Shown here in pieces: positions 1-8,049 of a stretch of 49,178 bases of DNA (the first letter of the stretch is position 1; each line of letters begins with the position of its first letter). The translations under genes were made by a program, and so were the position numbers. Source of the DNA: Nitrososphaerota archaeon. Its GTDB lineage: Archaea; Thermoproteota; Nitrososphaeria; Nitrososphaerales; JAAOZN01. The stretch is from the NCBI GenBank assembly GCA_011605775.1, contig JAAOZN010000083.1:1-49178 (forward strand), read 5' to 3'. The notes beneath the pieces are model-generated. The model was not told the origin of the DNA. It saw only the letters and a program-made list of their open reading frames with translations, and made no database searches.

Positions 1-111
1 TCCCGCCACCCATGCCTAAAGCATGTTAGTAGAGGTTCCTAAAATGCTTAGCTGTCCACGATACACTTACCAACACCGCAACAGTTCTGCAGATTCTAAC
101 TTGCGCTTATC
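1..111. other. Window edge, no gene recognised
   Basis: This stretch lies downstream of the stop codon of the minus-strand PhoU-like gene and runs to the window edge. I see no open frame, tRNA fold or convincing hairpin in it. It could be the 3' flank of a neighbouring gene outside the window. Confidence 0.4.
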
Positions 112-1203
112 CTAAGCGTTTTCAAATCTGCATATTTCAGTAGGCTCTTCTAGGTATCGGTTGATCGTGATCTCGCATACGATGCTGCAATGGTCTGCTA
201 TCTGCTCAAGTGTACCTATTATTGTTCTGAGGGATAAGTAGTAGTTTAAGTTAGGTACGTTGCAAGCCGCTGGATCTTGGCTGCATTGCCTAATAGTCGT
301 GAATATCTTCTCGGTAAGGTTATTGGCTACAAGGTCTGCGTCATCTACTCTCTGGGCTGATTCGTTGGCAAGCTTCAGATCTAGTTGAAAGAAAGCTTTC
401 ATCGCTTTACTGTATATGTCCTCTACAAGCTCAAAAAATTCATAAACCGAGCGCAACACTTCCTCATTAGGGTCGTAACCTATTTCTATCAATCGAAGAA
501 TTTCTGTAGCTATGTCTTCTATGCAATCGCCTATCTCCTCGAGAAACTTAGCTACTGTTCTGCTACCAACGATATGCAGAGGATGTTCTATCCCAAGCTT
601 CTTCCCTATCATTCTATCTCTTGTAGCTAAGAGGAGCTGCCTAACCACCAGCCAGTATATTCTATCTACCTCGTTCTCCATATGTAGCACCTCATTAGCC
701 AAGTCTTTCCGCCTCTCCTTTAGACTACGGTAATCTGCATTCAACATCGAAGACGTGATTATATAGAGGCGCCTCAGAAGACCATTTACTGGGAACTTAG
801 TCGGATCAACAAAGTTCTGTAGAGTGGTGTAGGTTAATGTCTGCTCCACTATGCTTATTCCCGTAAGCCGCTGCACAGTCTTTCTAATCTCATCTAGATG
901 CATCTTGCTTAACCCCCTTCTAGAACTGATCTGGATGGTGTCATGCCCGATGATGTACATTCCTGTGATAAGTCTTGTAAGCAGCCCCTCCTCCGTTATC
1001 TTATCAGCCTCGACAACTACTTTAACAGGAGCCTTAGACTCTTTACCCATGCCTGGGAAGAGTCTTAGCGTTCCGTCTGCGTCTCTCATTAGAGACACTA
1101 CGTCGCCTTGCTTTAAGCCTACTTCTTTAACCCAGTCCCTTGGTAGAGAGACGACTAGTGTTGAGTAGCCGACTTGCTGAACCTTCCGAATCTCTAACTC
1201 CAT
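112..1203 (-). CDS. AbrB-PhoU phosphate-type regulator
   Basis: A protein of about 363 residues combining an N-terminal SpoVT/AbrB-like DNA-binding domain (the first ~45 residues, with the pattern STLVVSLPRDWVKEVGLKQGD) and a C-terminal helical PhoU-like region. This architecture is known in archaea for proteins annotated as phosphate uptake regulators; a direct role in phosphate control here is inferred, because no Pst transporter is visible. I chose the ATG at 1203 over the in-frame ATG at 1239: residues before MELEIRKV do not fit the family, and a TATA-like element near 1233 would place the transcript start just upstream of 1203. It is divergent from the TFB gene. Confidence 0.8.
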   Translation of the reverse strand: MELEIRKVQQVGYSTLVVSLPRDWVKEVGLKQGDVVSLMRDADGTLRLFPGMGKESKAPVKVVVEADKITEEGLLTRLITGMYIIGHDTIQISSRRGLSKMHLDEIRKTVQRLTGISIVEQTLTYTTLQNFVDPTKFPVNGLLRRLYIITSSMLNADYRSLKERRKDLANEVLHMENEVDRIYWLVVRQLLLATRDRMIGKKLGIEHPLHIVGSRTVAKFLEEIGDCIEDIATEILRLIEIGYDPNEEVLRSVYEFFELVEDIYSKAMKAFFQLDLKLANESAQRVDDADLVANNLTEKIFTTIRQCSQDPAACNVPNLNYYLSLRTIIGTLEQIADHCSIVCEITINRYLEEPTEICRFENA

Positions 1204-1229
1204 CGGCAAGAATATATTACACTTACCGC

Positions 1230-1236
1230 TATATAT
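1230..1236 (-). promoter_or_regulatory. TATA box of the PhoU-like gene
   Basis: On the minus strand the sequence ATATATAG lies about 30 nt before the ATG at 1203. This fits an archaeal TATA box giving a very short leader. It supports the internal ATG rather than the one at 1239, which would be upstream of the transcript start. Confidence 0.45.
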
Positions 1237-1406
1237 CATTTATTATAGCATAGGTGAGAACAGCTATATTATATAGTCCATGATAGCAGCAGTAGCGACA
1301 TAAATTGTTACAAAAAGGGTCGTCCCTTCTTCTGGTTTGCATAATGAAGTGACGGATGATGTCAAGAAGAGCGGTAGTATATACAATAGTAAAAAAACTT
1401 AGATAA

Positions 1407-1413
1407 TGTATAT
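1407..1413 (+). promoter_or_regulatory. TATA-like element of tfb
   Basis: TGTATATA starts about 36 nt before the TTG start of the TFB gene, a distance compatible with an archaeal promoter and a leader of a few nucleotides. The surrounding AT-rich region (1380-1413) holds no gene. Confidence 0.4.
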
Positions 1414-1442
1414 AGAAGCGCCTAGAGAGAGTAGTAGCTGAC

Positions 1443-2369
1443 TTGGCGTCAGAAGTCAAACCCTCGCTCGTTCTAGGTTCGATGAGCATTTGCCCGGTGT
1501 GCGCCTCGACCTCCATTATAATTGATAGTGTAGCTGGTGAAGTAGTTTGTAGGATGTGTGGCGCAGTGATTACTGAGAGTGTACCCACCTTTGCCCCTGA
1601 GTGGAGGAAGTTAGATGATGAGAGTTCAAGAGCCGGGTTGCCCTGCACACTTCTCTCACACGATAAAGGGTTATCAACGACCATCTCTACATCACTTAAG
1701 GACGCAAACGGTAAGGCGATATCTGCTGATGGTGTTGCGACTATCAATAGACTTCGTCTGCTCGATAGGCGCGCAAGCATGCAGAACTCGACAAACCGCT
1801 CGCTACATAAAGGGCTAAAAGAGCTAGAGAAGATAGCGGATAAACTTGGAGTAAGCAAGACAATACTGGAACAGGCGGCGTGGATATACAGAAAAGTCCT
1901 CAAAGAAGGCTTCACGAGAGGTAGACCCATCCAAGCAACAGCTGCAGCAGCCTTATATGCTGCTTGCAGAGATTTAGAAGCTCCGAGGACTCTAAAAGAC
2001 TTTGCCGCTATAACGAATGTATCTAAGAAGGAGTTGGCTAGGTGCTATAGAAAGATGCTCTCAGTGGTTGACCTCCAGCTGCCTACTGTAGATCTGATGA
2101 AATGTGTGTGCAGAGTAGCTGCGAATGTCGGGTTTGGAGAGAAGGTAAAGAGGAAAGCGTTTGAATTGGTTAAGTTAGCCCAGAAGTCCGGGAACTTGGT
2201 GGGTAAAGACCCGATGGGGACAGCAGCAGCGGTTCTTTACATCGCAGGAACGCTGGAAGGTGAGCCTATAAGGCAGAAGGATCTAGCTAAGGCTGCTGGT
2301 GTAACTGAGGTAACCATTAGGAATAGATGCAGAAGTCTCAAAGCTTTTGTAAAGATGAACTGGCTGTAA
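1443..2369 (+). CDS. tfb: Transcription initiation factor B (TFB)
   Basis: 308 residues, the usual TFB length. The N-terminal zinc ribbon is visible as CPVC (17-20) and CRMC (36-39), followed by the B-reader/linker and two cyclin-like repeats (about 115-205 and 215-305; ATAAAALYAACR and GTAAAVLYIAG are the equivalent helices). It binds TBP-TATA and the BRE element and recruits RNA polymerase. The recorded start is TTG at 1443; an in-frame ATG at 1482 (MSICPVC) directly before the ribbon is a possible alternative. The gene stands alone upstream of dnaG with its own promoter region. Confidence 0.95.
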   Translation: MASEVKPSLVLGSMSICPVCASTSIIIDSVAGEVVCRMCGAVITESVPTFAPEWRKLDDESSRAGLPCTLLSHDKGLSTTISTSLKDANGKAISADGVATINRLRLLDRRASMQNSTNRSLHKGLKELEKIADKLGVSKTILEQAAWIYRKVLKEGFTRGRPIQATAAAALYAACRDLEAPRTLKDFAAITNVSKKELARCYRKMLSVVDLQLPTVDLMKCVCRVAANVGFGEKVKRKAFELVKLAQKSGNLVGKDPMGTAAAVLYIAGTLEGEPIRQKDLAKAAGVTEVTIRNRCRSLKAFVKMNWL

Positions 2370-2392
2370 GGTAGAGACAGGTCTGGGTTAGG

Positions 2393-2399
2393 TTTATAT
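2393..2399 (+). promoter_or_regulatory. TATA box of the dnaG-pelA unit
   Basis: TTTATAT within GGTTTATATC is a near-consensus archaeal TATA box. The expected transcript start, 25-27 nt downstream, falls at about 2421-2425, the left edge of a perfect inverted repeat. That leaves a leader of about 40 nt before the TTG start of dnaG. Confidence 0.55.
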
Positions 2400-2420
2400 C
2401 TATGACCAAACCGCCTACAG

Positions 2421-2448
2421 TCTGTTAAGCTTGATGTCGCTTAACAGA
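2421..2448 (+). repeat. Perfect 10-bp inverted repeat in dnaG leader
   Basis: TCTGTTAAGC (2421-2430) and GCTTAACAGA (2439-2448) are exact reverse complements separated by 8 nt. The element begins at the predicted transcript start and ends 16 nt before the dnaG start codon. It could be an operator covering the start site or a 5'-terminal RNA hairpin. Its palindromic DNA form is seen directly; the function is inferred. Confidence 0.7.
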
Positions 2449-2464
2449 GTAGGTAGATATAACC

Positions 2465-3592
2465 TTGCCAGAACCTGGTATAGTAAAGTATCTAGTAAAG
2501 CTAAGGTTCGACGTAGAGGGTGTAGTTGAAAAAGCCGATGTGATAGGCGCGATCTTCGGTCAAACAGAAGGACTTTTCGGTCCAGAGATGAACCTAAATG
2601 AGCTTCAGAAGTCGTGGAAGGTAGGTAGGATAGAGATTAACATAAGTTCAAAGAATGATAGGACCAGTGGTGAGGTCCTTATACCGATGTCTACAGATAT
2701 CTCCACAGCAGCGCTCGTGGCAGCAGCTGTCGAGAGCGTCGATAAAGTGGGTCCCTGTTCAGCCCGCTTTACCTTAGTGGGGATAGAAGATGTTAGGGCT
2801 GCTAAGAAGAAGCTGATCGTTGAAAGGGCTAAACAGATTCTTAGGGAGTGGGCATCGAAGGCTATGAGTGAAAGCGAGGAGATCGTACGTGACGTTATCG
2901 AATCGACAAAGAGGGCGCGTGTAATCGCTTTTGGTAAAGAGGGGCTGCCTGCTGGACCTGGTGTGTATACTGCAGATCAGATAATCGTAGTCGAGGGTAG
3001 GGCTGATGTTATAAATCTCCTTAGAGCAGGCTTTGAGAATGTCATCGCTCTTGAAGGCGCCAAGATACCTGAATCTCTAATAAGATTTTTGCGTGAGAAG
3101 AAGGTTATACCCTTCTTAGATGGGGATAGGGCTGGGGATCTTATATTACGCGAGTTAGAGCAGGTTGGAGCTAATATTGTGCGTGTGGTCAGGGCGCCTA
3201 GAGGTAAGGAGGTAGAGGAACTAACACCGGTTGAGATCATAGAGCTGCTTAAAGAGGAGCCTACATCAACCAAGAAGACGCAGGTACTGCAAGATGCCTT
3301 TACCGAGAAGGTAGCTTCTCTCTACGGTTCGCTTAACGGTACCCTGGAGGCTGTGGTGCTTGATGAAGCTCTAAACGAAATTGCGAGGATGCCTGTTAAC
3401 GAGCTATACCCAAGTTTAGAGAAGGCAAGCGGATACACGCACATAATCTTCGATGGTATCATAACGCAGAGGCTTGTGGATGCAGCATCAAAGGCTGGTG
3501 TCAAGACGCTCATTGGGCATAGACTGGGTGAGCTGCAGAATATACCTGAAGGGCTTAGAGTTAACACATTCAAAGATCTCGGTATAGAGTAG
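2465..3592 (+). CDS. dnaG: Archaeal DnaG primase/exosome subunit
   Basis: 375 residues with a central TOPRIM domain: the invariant glutamate in VEGRAD (176-181) and the acidic motif DGDRAGD (219-225) are present. Archaeal DnaG was described as a bacterial-type primase, and in Sulfolobus also as an exosome component that favours poly(A) substrates, so both primer synthesis and RNA decay are possible. It lacks the zinc finger and helicase-binding domains of bacterial DnaG, as expected. Start is TTG at 2465. Only 8 bp separate it from pelota, another RNA quality-control gene, suggesting co-transcription. Confidence 0.93.
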   Translation: MPEPGIVKYLVKLRFDVEGVVEKADVIGAIFGQTEGLFGPEMNLNELQKSWKVGRIEINISSKNDRTSGEVLIPMSTDISTAALVAAAVESVDKVGPCSARFTLVGIEDVRAAKKKLIVERAKQILREWASKAMSESEEIVRDVIESTKRARVIAFGKEGLPAGPGVYTADQIIVVEGRADVINLLRAGFENVIALEGAKIPESLIRFLREKKVIPFLDGDRAGDLILRELEQVGANIVRVVRAPRGKEVEELTPVEIIELLKEEPTSTKKTQVLQDAFTEKVASLYGSLNGTLEAVVLDEALNEIARMPVNELYPSLEKASGYTHIIFDGIITQRLVDAASKAGVKTLIGHRLGELQNIPEGLRVNTFKDLGIE

Positions 3593-3600
3593 CAGCATCT

Positions 3601-4662
3601 TTGATAATCCATAAGCTCAGTCTGAAGAAGGGCTTCATAGCGTTAACGCCTGAAGATGAAGACGACCTCTGGGCGTTAAGAAGGGTGATCGAACCAAGGG
3701 ATCTGCTGACTACCTTGACTACGCGTTCTATAAAGCGTCAAGGTGAGTTCATCAGACCGGACAAGGGCGAGCGGATACCTGTACGCATAACGCTTGAGGT
3801 GGAAAAGACGACTATAGATAGCAGCCTAAGCCGCCTTAGAGTATTCGGTAGGATCGTTAATGCTTCGGACGAATCGGTCAAGAAGGGTGCTCACCACTCC
3901 CTCCTCATAACACCTGAGAAGAAGATCGAGCTTCAAAAGACTGCATTCAGCCATTTACACCTAAACATCTTAAAGAAGGCTTACAGCTCTGAACCAAGCT
4001 TTATAATCCTAGCAGTTGATAGGAGAGAAGCAGCGATAGGCAGAGTTAAGGGCGCACACCTTAAGATTATAACCAATATAGAGTCTTTCGCTGGTGGGAA
4101 GGCGTATTCAGAAAGCAGTGCAATACAAGCATACTATAGCAAGGTTATCGAAGCGCTTAAGGCAAGCGCTAGAGAAGGTGAGATGATCTACATCGTAGGC
4201 CCGGGACCTACTAAAAACGCCCTAGCTAACCTACTAAAGGGTATAAATAAGATAGGGAAGCGTGTTGTCGTAGTCGAAGGTGTGGACGTTGCTGGGGAGG
4301 ATGGCGTCCGTATGGCTCTAAAGTCGCAGAACCTCCAGCAGCTCTTAAAAGACCATAAGATAGTCAAGGCGTCTTTACTCGTGGAAGAGGTTCTTCAGAG
4401 AATCGCAAAGAACGATGGTAGGGTTGCTATTGGGTTAGATGAAGTGGCTAGGGCTGCTGAAGCCGGCGCTGTAGAATATCTTCTCGTCTCAGACAAAGCC
4501 TTCGCTGAAGAAGCCAAAGAAGAAGGAATTGTTCAGCTCTTAAATAAGGTCGAATCCACTAGGGGGCAGATCTATCTTTTAGACGCTTCAACAGAGGTTG
4601 GGCTTCAGATCTCTGCGTTAGGCGGTGTAGTAGCTCTACTTCGTTTTGTGTTGTCAAGTTAG
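3601..4662 (+). CDS. pelA: Pelota, ribosome rescue factor
   Basis: 353 residues, typical of archaeal Pelota/Dom34. The N-terminal Sm-like domain begins at MIIHKLSLKKGFIALTPED and includes ALRRVIEPRDLLT and the R-x-RVFGRIV strand; the eRF1-like central domain has FIILAVDRREAAIGRV, and the C-terminal L7Ae-like domain includes AGAVEYLLVSD. With aEF1A it releases stalled ribosomes in no-go and non-stop decay. Start is TTG at 3601, 8 bp after dnaG. Its 3' end overlaps the convergent cutA gene by 9 bp. Confidence 0.95.
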   Translation: MIIHKLSLKKGFIALTPEDEDDLWALRRVIEPRDLLTTLTTRSIKRQGEFIRPDKGERIPVRITLEVEKTTIDSSLSRLRVFGRIVNASDESVKKGAHHSLLITPEKKIELQKTAFSHLHLNILKKAYSSEPSFIILAVDRREAAIGRVKGAHLKIITNIESFAGGKAYSESSAIQAYYSKVIEALKASAREGEMIYIVGPGPTKNALANLLKGINKIGKRVVVVEGVDVAGEDGVRMALKSQNLQQLLKDHKIVKASLLVEEVLQRIAKNDGRVAIGLDEVARAAEAGAVEYLLVSDKAFAEEAKEEGIVQLLNKVESTRGQIYLLDASTEVGLQISALGGVVALLRFVLSS

Positions 4663-4980
4663 TGTTTCCAATATCCACTTCAAGTAACCTTCGCCTACAC
4701 CATCTACGTTTATTTCAAGTAGCTCAGGCACCTCGTAACTATGTGTCTTCAGCACCTCGCTCTTCAGCTGCTCCGCTTTTGTGGCTAATGTCTTGTAAAT
4801 AACCAAGTACTCTGTAGCATCCTCCGTCTTGCCTTTCCACTTGTAGATCGATCTTACTTTGAAGAATGTGGCGCAAGCTGAAAGCCCCTTCTCGACCGTA
4901 TTCTTCGCCGCATCAGCTGCCTTCTCCTCAGACTCATAAGTCGTCATAACGACGCATACTTTATCCAAACTCGCAGCCAC
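4654..4980 (-). CDS. cutA: CutA1 divalent cation tolerance protein
   Basis: 108 residues, the normal size of the trimeric CutA1 family. Family hallmarks are visible: VVMTTYESEEKA at the start, GLSACATFFKVRSIYKWKGK in the middle, and LKTHSYEVPELLEI near the C terminus. The family binds divalent metals such as copper, but its role in the cell is not settled. Start is GTG at 4980, 6 bp downstream of the sucD stop, so it may ride on the sucCD transcript. The 3' end overlaps pelota tail to tail. Confidence 0.93.
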   Translation of the reverse strand: MAASLDKVCVVMTTYESEEKAADAAKNTVEKGLSACATFFKVRSIYKWKGKTEDATEYLVIYKTLATKAEQLKSEVLKTHSYEVPELLEINVDGVGEGYLKWILETLT

Positions 4981-4986
4981 CTATCT

Positions 4987-5901
4987 TTACTTAGCACCTA
5001 AACGTCTTTTATCGATTACCGTTCTGGTACTGAGAGCATTCTTAAGTAAGAGGGGGATCTGTGAAGGAAGCTCTGCTACGGCAACGCCAGCGCTGGTTAA
5101 AGCGGCTTTCTTCTCTTCAGCAGAGCCTGAGCCTAATGATATTATCGCTCCAGCGTGCCCCATTCTCTTACCTTTCGGCGCAGACCTACCAGCAATATAT
5201 GCGACTACGGGCTTTGATAAACCTTTGTTACGCAGGTAGGCTGCTAACCTCTCTTCGGCATCCCCACCTATTTCACCTATAACTACAACGGCTTCGGTCT
5301 CCTGATCTTCTTCAAACATCTTAAACACGTCTACAAAATCTAACCCAATAACAGGGTCTCCACCTATTCCAATCGCTGTGCTCTGCCCAAACCCGCTCTT
5401 GGTAAGAGCCCAAGCCACTTCATACATCAAGGTCCCGCTTCTTGACACTACCCCAACCCCGCCTCTCTTGAATAGGTGTCCAGGCATTATCCCAACCTTA
5501 GCTTCGCCTGGCGTTATCACACCGGGACAATTCGGTCCTATAACCTTAACATCCTTGCTTGATGCGTAGGCGAGCATCTTCATGGTATCGTGCACAGGTA
5601 TACGCTCAGTTATTACGATGATAAGCTTGATCTCTGCATCTACAGCCTCGTTTACGGCATCTGGTGCTGAAGGTGCTGGTACGAAGATTATTGAGGTGTT
5701 GATGTCTGGGTGTTTATCTAGAGCTTCTGCTACCGAATCGTAGACTGGTATATCATTAACATAGGTCCCACCTTTACCTGGTGTTACGCCTGCAAGAATC
5801 TTTGTGCCATATCTGAGCATATGGGCTGCGTGTAAGGATCCCTCCCTACCAGTTATCCCCTGTATGAGCACTTGTGTGCTAGAGTTTATGAGTATTGCCA
5901 A
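4987..5901 (-). CDS. sucD: Succinyl-CoA synthetase alpha subunit
   Basis: 304 residues, matching the alpha subunit. It shows the CoA-binding Rossmann start QGITGREGSLHA, the IGPNCPGVITPGE segment, and the phosphorylated active-site histidine in GHAGAII (His249). Together with SucC it interconverts succinyl-CoA and succinate with nucleotide triphosphate. Start is TTG at 5901; the gene overlaps the end of sucC by 16 bp, indicating translational coupling. The product links the oxidoreductase and 4-hydroxybutyrate genes of this window to C4 metabolism. Confidence 0.96.
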   Translation of the reverse strand: MAILINSSTQVLIQGITGREGSLHAAHMLRYGTKILAGVTPGKGGTYVNDIPVYDSVAEALDKHPDINTSIIFVPAPSAPDAVNEAVDAEIKLIIVITERIPVHDTMKMLAYASSKDVKVIGPNCPGVITPGEAKVGIMPGHLFKRGGVGVVSRSGTLMYEVAWALTKSGFGQSTAIGIGGDPVIGLDFVDVFKMFEEDQETEAVVVIGEIGGDAEERLAAYLRNKGLSKPVVAYIAGRSAPKGKRMGHAGAIISLGSGSAEEKKAALTSAGVAVAELPSQIPLLLKNALSTRTVIDKRRLGAK

Positions 5902-7031
5902 TTTTTAACCCCCCTACTCGCCTTCACAGCGGCTTCGGCTGCTTCTTCTAAGCTCTCATAATATCCTATACCTGCATCCCTCAGTATCTTACGCCCCTCT
6001 TCTTCATTCGCACCAACCAATCTCACGACAGCAGGCACGCCTTTGGTTACTGAAAGAGCTTTCACCAAGCCTAGCGCTACTTCGTCACATCTTGTTATAC
6101 CACCGAGGACATTCAAGAACAGCACCCTCACTTTGGGGTTTCTTAAAGCTATTTTGAGAGCTTTTTCAACAATCTCCTCCGTCGCCCCCCCGCCTACATC
6201 AAGGAAGCAAGCTGGTCTACCGCCAAAGATAGTTACGGTGTCCAGCGTGGCCATAACTAGTCCAGCACCATTTCCAACTATCGCTATATCGCCATCTAAT
6301 TCCACGTAGCTTAGACCCTCACGCCTCGCCTCCCTTTCAAGCTCGGTGAGATCTTCGTCTTCCTGACCGAATTCGCCGTGCCTAAATAGAGCGTTATCAT
6401 CGATTATGATCCTAGCGTCAAGAGCTATTAGTGAGCCGTCTTCCGCTAAGGCTAGCGGGTTACTTTCTAGCAGCTCACAGTCAAGATTTTGAAAGAGTGC
6501 GTATAGGTTAAGCGTGAGCTCAGTAAACGCTTTGGCTTCTTCTCCTTTCAGACCAATGGACCTCGCTATCTGATAGGCTTGGTGGCGCATAAGACCCACA
6601 AGCGGGTCTATATGCCTCTTCACTAGCAGATCGGATCGCGTCCTCAGAAGTTCTTCTATGTCGATGCCTCCAACACTAGACGCTAAAACGATCGGCATCC
6701 TTGCTGAGCGGTCGATCGTGAAACCCAAGTAGAGCTCCTCCTTAGCTTTGATCCACTCCTCTACTAAGATAGCCCTCACTTTGAGCCCGTTGATCTCGGT
6801 TTTAAAGAGCCTTTCAGCTTCAGACCTCACAGTAGATTCAGAGTCAGCTTTAACCACACCTCCAGCCTTACCCCTACCAGCAACTGTGACCTGAGCCTTC
6901 AGCATAACCGGCCCTCCGATAGCTCTGTATGCTGAAACAGCTTCTTCAACGTCCCTAACTAGGATGTGCCTAGGAACCTTCACGTTTACGGTGGAGAACG
7001 CTCTAAGCGCTTCATATTCTTGGAGTTTCAC
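5886..7031 (-). CDS. sucC: Succinyl-CoA synthetase beta subunit
   Basis: 381 residues. An ATP-grasp domain occupies the first ~235 residues (LKAQVTVAGRGKAGGV, ESNPLALAEDGSLIALDARI, with the metal-binding Glu/Asn-Pro-Leu segment) and a CoA-ligase domain the rest (GAGLVMATLDTV, GGRPACFLDVGGGAT, LNVLGGITRCD). It forms the heterodimer with SucD, whose gene overlaps its 3' end by 16 bp. Start is GTG at 7031. It is divergent from ridA, and the AT-rich spacer (7032-7114) carries TATA-like sequences for both directions. Confidence 0.96.
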   Translation of the reverse strand: MKLQEYEALRAFSTVNVKVPRHILVRDVEEAVSAYRAIGGPVMLKAQVTVAGRGKAGGVVKADSESTVRSEAERLFKTEINGLKVRAILVEEWIKAKEELYLGFTIDRSARMPIVLASSVGGIDIEELLRTRSDLLVKRHIDPLVGLMRHQAYQIARSIGLKGEEAKAFTELTLNLYALFQNLDCELLESNPLALAEDGSLIALDARIIIDDNALFRHGEFGQEDEDLTELEREARREGLSYVELDGDIAIVGNGAGLVMATLDTVTIFGGRPACFLDVGGGATEEIVEKALKIALRNPKVRVLFLNVLGGITRCDEVALGLVKALSVTKGVPAVVRLVGANEEEGRKILRDAGIGYYESLEEAAEAAVKASRGVKNWQYS

Positions 7032-7088
7032 ACTATAAATATAGCTTAAAGATACTAATATTGTTTGTTCCTCAAATATGCGAAAATG

Positions 7089-7096
7089 TATTTAAG
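7089..7096 (+). promoter_or_regulatory. TATA box of ridA
   Basis: TATTTAAG lies 26 nt before the ATG pair at 7115/7121, the standard archaeal spacing, implying a leaderless or nearly leaderless transcript. This argues against the upstream in-frame ATG at 7061. Confidence 0.5.
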
Positions 7097-7114
7097 GTGA
7101 GGTTTTACTTAAGG

Positions 7115-7504
7115 ATGGATATGAGAGTCTCGGTCAAGACTGACAAAGCACCTAAACCAGCTGGACTGTACTCACAAGCAGTCAGAGCGGGCGACTTCAT
7201 ATTTATCTCTGGGCAAGTTGGGATAGATCCAGCTACGGGAAGGTTTGTTGAAGGGGGCGTAGAGGAGCAGACTAGGCAGACACTTAGAAACATAGAATCC
7301 ATACTTACAGCTGCAGGTTCAAGTTTAGACGATGTGGTAAAGATCTCGGTCTTCCTAAAGGATGTTAAAGACTTTCAGGTGATGAATAAGGTCTTTGCAG
7401 AGTTCTTTAAGGAGCCGCCTCCAGCTAGAACCACAGTTGGTGTGGAATTTTTTGCCCCAGAAATGCTTGTTGAAATCGATGCAATAGCCTACTCACCGAA
7501 GTAA
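7115..7504 (+). CDS. ridA: RidA enamine/imine deaminase
   Basis: About 129 residues of the RidA/YjgF family. Visible marks are GLYSQAVRAGDFIFISGQVGID near the N terminus, the catalytic arginine in PPPARTTVGV, and the C-terminal EIDAIAY. The family hydrolyses reactive 2-aminoacrylate and other enamines released by PLP enzymes. I moved the start from the ATG at 7061 to 7115 (ATG at 7121 equally possible), since the 18 extra residues do not belong to the family and the TATA box lies inside them. It is convergent with the broken doxX gene. Confidence 0.93.
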   Translation: MDMRVSVKTDKAPKPAGLYSQAVRAGDFIFISGQVGIDPATGRFVEGGVEEQTRQTLRNIESILTAAGSSLDDVVKISVFLKDVKDFQVMNKVFAEFFKEPPPARTTVGVEFFAPEMLVEIDAIAYSPK

Positions 7505-7542
7505 ACAAGATGCTGGAAAAAGAAAAGATGGGTGCTTGTCGT

Positions 7543-7991
7543 CTAAAGCCCTAGTAGAGCATCTAGCGATATGACGCCCCCGCCCAGCACCATCAGAGCT
7601 ACACTAGATGCTATGATGACTGTATCCAGCTCCCAACCCTTGAGGTAGCCTTTAGTCTGTTTATACTGCTGCTCAAACGCACCCATAGGTATCGGCGCAT
7701 AAGCCAACTTAGTTAAATAGAGGGTTGTCGTAGCAATCATGTATATTACGAAGAAGATCGCGATTAGCCAAGTAGTCCCAATAGAAGGAATAGTCCTCCG
7801 AAGAACTCAAGAATGGCGGCAACTTCAAAGCCGGCTCTCGGAACCCCTACACTCTGCATCATAGGTATCATCTGCTGCCTCGCCTCTTTTACAAACACCT
7901 TGGGGTAGCCGTGGATTATCATGAGGACGCCTACAAGCACCCTTATCACCAGCGACGCTAGATCTGAGTATGCAGCTAATCCACCTAGCAT
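7543..7991 (-). pseudogene. DoxX family membrane protein, one frameshift
   Basis: Two adjacent minus-strand frames together make one DoxX protein of about 149 residues. The first (7991 to stop at 7764) holds VIRVLVGVLMIIHGYPKVF and the second membrane helix FEVAAILEFFGGLFLLLGLL. The second frame continues WLIAIFFVIY-MIATTTLYLTKLAYAPIPMG to the end at 7543. A single -1 step near 7770-7772 joins them without losing a residue, so one base seems missing. DoxX proteins are small four-helix membrane proteins linked to quinone or thiol stress. A real recent mutation and a sequencing or assembly error cannot be told apart here. It is divergent from an HxlR regulator. Confidence 0.8.
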
Positions 7992-8018
7992 GTTGCACTC
8001 TAATTTTACTATACAAAT

Positions 8019-8036
8019 TAAACTATAAATAGTTTA
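8019..8036. promoter_or_regulatory. 18-bp palindrome between doxX and hxlR
   Basis: TAAACTAT (8019-8026) and ATAGTTTA (8029-8036) are exact reverse complements with a 2-bp centre. The element sits in the 58-bp spacer between the divergent doxX and hxlR starts and contains the TATA-like CTATAAATAG. A dimeric winged-helix regulator bound there would block both promoters, so it is a likely HxlR operator; the binding is inference. Confidence 0.55.
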
Positions 8037-8049
8037 TACCAGTAAACTG

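Noticed and set aside
1355-1442. Possible C/D box sRNA upstream of tfb (GATGATGT ... CTGA)
   Set aside because: The C box is not a full RTGATGA and no paired C'/D' boxes with suitable spacing are seen.
1229-1930. Minus-strand open frame of 233 codons opposite tfb and its promoter
   Set aside because: Lies opposite a clear TFB gene; the product is Ser/Leu-rich without domain-like pattern, typical of a frame mirrored by a real gene.
4426-4470. Recoded or mobile insertion inside pelota
   Set aside because: The frame is continuous and domain order is complete; nothing foreign is visible.
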